58,317 nt of DNA from Bimuria novae-zelandiae CBS 107.79 (taxonomy: Eukaryota > Ascomycota > Dothideomycetes > Pleosporales > Didymosphaeriaceae). The first letter of the stretch is position 1, and the number at the start of each line of letters is the position of its first letter. Positions 56,227-58,317 of this stretch are shown piece after piece. The stretch spans positions 1-58,317 of the forward strand of contig ML976816.1 in the NCBI GenBank assembly GCA_010015655.1, given 5' to 3'. The notes beneath the pieces were generated by a model. The model searched no databases. It worked only from the letters and a program-made list of their open reading frames with translations, and was not told where the DNA came from. The translations under genes were made by a program, and so were the position numbers.

Positions 56227-58317
56227 ATGGGCTCCGCAATCTCTTTCGGCGACGCGAACGCCGGCTTCCAAGCGGGTATCGTCAACGGCTCAGTGAACAC
56301 TACGTTCCACCTGCCACCTGGTGAGTTGCGGGACTGCCCTAGCCGAGCAAGCGCTAACAGACCCGCCTCAAGAGCGACGTGAGACTCCACCCCTCCCAGA
56401 CATCGTGATACCCTTCGCCCGCGATGCCGACTTCGTCGAGCGAGGGACAACGCTCGACCAGCTCCAGCAGAGATGCGCTGCGCCAGACGCGCGGGCTGCG
56501 CTCGTCGGCCTAGGCGGCGTTGGGTAAGCAGACGCTTGCTCAACCAGCACTATGCGCTAACGGCAGAGAAGCAAGTCGCAGCTCGCCATCGAGCATGCCT
56601 ATCGCACCCACGAGCAGTCGCCTGAAACGTGGGTGTTCTGGGTGCATGCCAGCAACGCCGCCCGGTTTGAGCAGAGCTACCGCGACATTGCCGACTGCGT
56701 CAAGATCGCTGGGCGGCGAGATCCGCAGGCGAATATCTTCAAGCTGGTGCACGATTGGCTGTGCGACTGCAAGCAGAGGTGGCTGCTCGTGTTAGACAAC
56801 GTTGACGACGCTCGCTTTCTTCTTAGCGGTCAGGCAAACGGCGACGGCCGAGGCCAGACCACCAACGCACAAGTCATTCGGAAACCGCTGCGCGAGTACC
56901 TTCCCCACTGCGAGCGCGGCTCCATCCTCTTCACGACACGAAACAAGGAAGCGGCGCTGAGACTAGTCGAGCTGCGCGACATCATCGCTGTTGAGCCCAT
57001 GGACGAGTCGCAGGCAATTGAGCTTTGCGAGAAGAAGCTGAGAACGCAAGGCAATAGCCAATACAACAGGACGGATGCTGCCGAGCTTGCTGCAGCACTT
57101 GAGTACATGCCGCTTGCCATCGTACAAGCAGTGGCGTACATCTTGCAAAGAGCACCGCGATGCTCTATAACCAAGTACCTGGATGAGTACAGGAAGAGTG
57201 AGCGTAAGAAGACAACCCTCCTCAACTACGATGAAGGCCAGCTCCAGCGAGACTTAGAGGTGAGCAATTCGATCATCGTGACGTGGCAGATCTCTTTCGA
57301 GTACATACAGCAGACCCGGTCATCGGCAGCCGACCTGCTCTCGCTAATGAGCTTCTTTGACCGGCAAGGGATTCCAGAGGCCCTGCTTCAGAGACGAGCC
57401 TCGCAGAGAGGCGCCCAGAGAAGTCAGAAAGAGCCTAAACAAGATATCTGGGAGAGCGATGAAGAAGACGATGCATCACAGTCTAGCACGAGCGACGACC
57501 ATTTTGAAGACGATATTGTAGCACTGCGTAACTTCTGCTTTATCTCTGTCGACACTAGTGGTACAAGCTTTGAGATGCACGCGCTAGTGCAGCTAGCCAC
57601 GCGTATGTGGCTCGAAGACAATAGCAAGCTTGAGCAGTGGAAGCAGCAGTTTGTCAGCAATCTTTGTGCAGCGTTTCCAACTGGAGAGTACGAGAACTGG
57701 GCAGCATGTCAGGCACTCTATGCACATGCCAAGGCCGCTATAGGGCAGCAACCTAAAGACGAGTCGTCGATAGCAGAGTGGGCGACGGTGCTCTACCGTG
57801 CGGCATGGTTTGCGGAGAGGATAGGACACATTACTGATACTGAGATGCTAGCTACAAAGGCAATGAAAGCGCGTAAGAAGGTGCTAGGGCAGGAGCACGA
57901 GGATACGCTGTGGAGCATCGCAATGGTAGCAGATGCCTACTCACTCGGTGGGCGATGGGATGAGGCTGAAAAGCTGAGAAAACAAGTGATGGAGACTCAC
58001 AAGAAGAAGCTGGGAGCGGACCATCCCGACACGCTAACCAGCATGGCCAATCTGGCGTCGACTTACCGGAATCAAGGGCGGTGGGATGCAGCGGAAGAGC
58101 TGGATGTGCAAGTGATGGAGACTCGCAAGAAGAAGCTGGGAGCGGACCATCCCGACACGCTAACCAGCATGGCCAATCTTGCTTGGACATGGAAAAGCTT
58201 AGAGCGAAGCGCTAAGGCTATAAGCCTACTGCAGGAGTGTGTTCGTCTCCGCTGTCAGATTCTTCGAGCAGGGCATCCTGATCTAGTATCCTCTTCGAAA
58301 ACCTTAGCTGCGTGGGA
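56227..58317 (+). CDS. NB-ARC/TPR NOD-like receptor (NLR), 3' end outside window
   Basis: Three exons: 56,227-56,320; 56,361-56,523; 56,572 to beyond 58,317. Intron 1 (GTGAGT...CTAACAG, 40 bases) and intron 2 (GTAAGC...AAG, 48 bases) are inferred; splicing intron 2 joins GLGGVG to KSQLAIEHAYR, restoring the P-loop. The N-terminus is a short Gly/Asn-rich motif (SFGDANAGFQAGIVNGSVN), then a Pro-rich linker. NB-ARC: P-loop GLGGVGKSQ, kinase-2 WLLVLDNVDD, RNBS-B-like GSILFTTRN, and GLPL-like EYMPLAIVQAVAYI. A winged-helix-like region and an acidic linker (ESDEEDDASQ) follow. The C-terminus has TPRs of about 42 residues, including two almost identical units (57,990-58,200) with KKKLGADHPDTLTSMANLA. 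No stop occurs to the window end, about 660 codons so far. Such receptors sense ligands by the repeats and oligomerise via NB-ARC in the cytoplasm to trigger incompatibility or defence. GC-rich and free of RIP damage. Confidence 0.93.
57990..58196 (+). repeat. Near-identical TPR-coding repeats
   Basis: Two 126-base units in the NLR. The segment from GTGATGGAGACTC through ATGGCCAATCT is the same in both (57,988-58,052 and 58,114-58,178) but for one base (CAC/CGC, His/Arg). An older, more diverged unit precedes them (from 57,862). Confidence 0.85.

Noticed and set aside
56540..58190. Minus-strand frames of 60-131 codons opposite the NLR
   Set aside because: Antisense to the intact NB-ARC/TPR frame; His/Pro/Cys-rich shadow peptides.
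1..58317. tRNA, rRNA, riboswitch or centromere-like sequence
   Set aside because: No cloverleaf with conserved TTCGA arms, no rRNA signature and no long satellite was seen. RIP could hide degraded copies, but none can be supported.

Overview
This window is one physical end of a chromosome from a filamentous ascomycete (Pezizomycotina-like). It opens with about 16 perfect CCCTAA telomere repeats. It then carries DNA heavily altered by what looks like repeat-induced point mutation (RIP): TpA-rich, with stops mostly at former Gln and Trp codons. It ends in GC-rich DNA holding fungal gene families with short GT..AG introns. No rRNA, tRNA or CRISPR was seen, and the species cannot be named from the sequence.

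Layout. (1) 1-2,690: telomere, then a strand almost free of G with scattered degenerate telomere motifs. (2) 2,691-17,133: head-to-tail array of telomere-linked RecQ helicase (TLH) relics, all on the minus strand. The outermost is near full length. The inner ones have lost variable amounts of their telomere-facing 3' part, and every junction lies at the same GGGTTAG-like sequence. (3) 17,134-41,115: about 24 kb of RIP-degraded unique sequence. It holds a DUF3431 relic, a possible secreted-protein relic, two large unrecognised minus-strand frames (about 610 and 1,340 codons), several weak coding-like stretches, and a Ty1/copia element with identical 5-bp target duplications. (4) 41,116-47,868: a second T-rich tract plus TLH unit in the same orientation, read here as a buried former chromosome end. 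It is split by a hAT transposon with 21-bp inverted repeats but no target duplication, and helicase sequence is missing across it. (5) 47,869-58,317: a RIP-damaged DUF3435/FluG-domain recombinase gene (the family of Starship captains) starts about 0.46 kb inside a sharp break in the TLH relic. It is followed by an unrecognised pseudogene, a protein-kinase pseudogene, a PD-(D/E)XK nuclease-like gene with an intron, an internally deleted Tc1/mariner copy flanked by inverted copies of an NLR N-terminus, and an intact, incomplete NB-ARC/TPR NOD-like receptor that runs off the window.

How the parts fit. The outer 47 kb records repeated loss and rebuilding of a chromosome end: TLH units stacked at telomere-like seeds, an old end buried under newer sequence, and transposons scattered across it. 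The last 10 kb looks like the captain-side edge and cargo of a Starship-type mobile element whose cargo (kinase, nuclease, NLR) fits a self/non-self recognition role. That reading is inference: the far edge is outside the window and the captain is dead.
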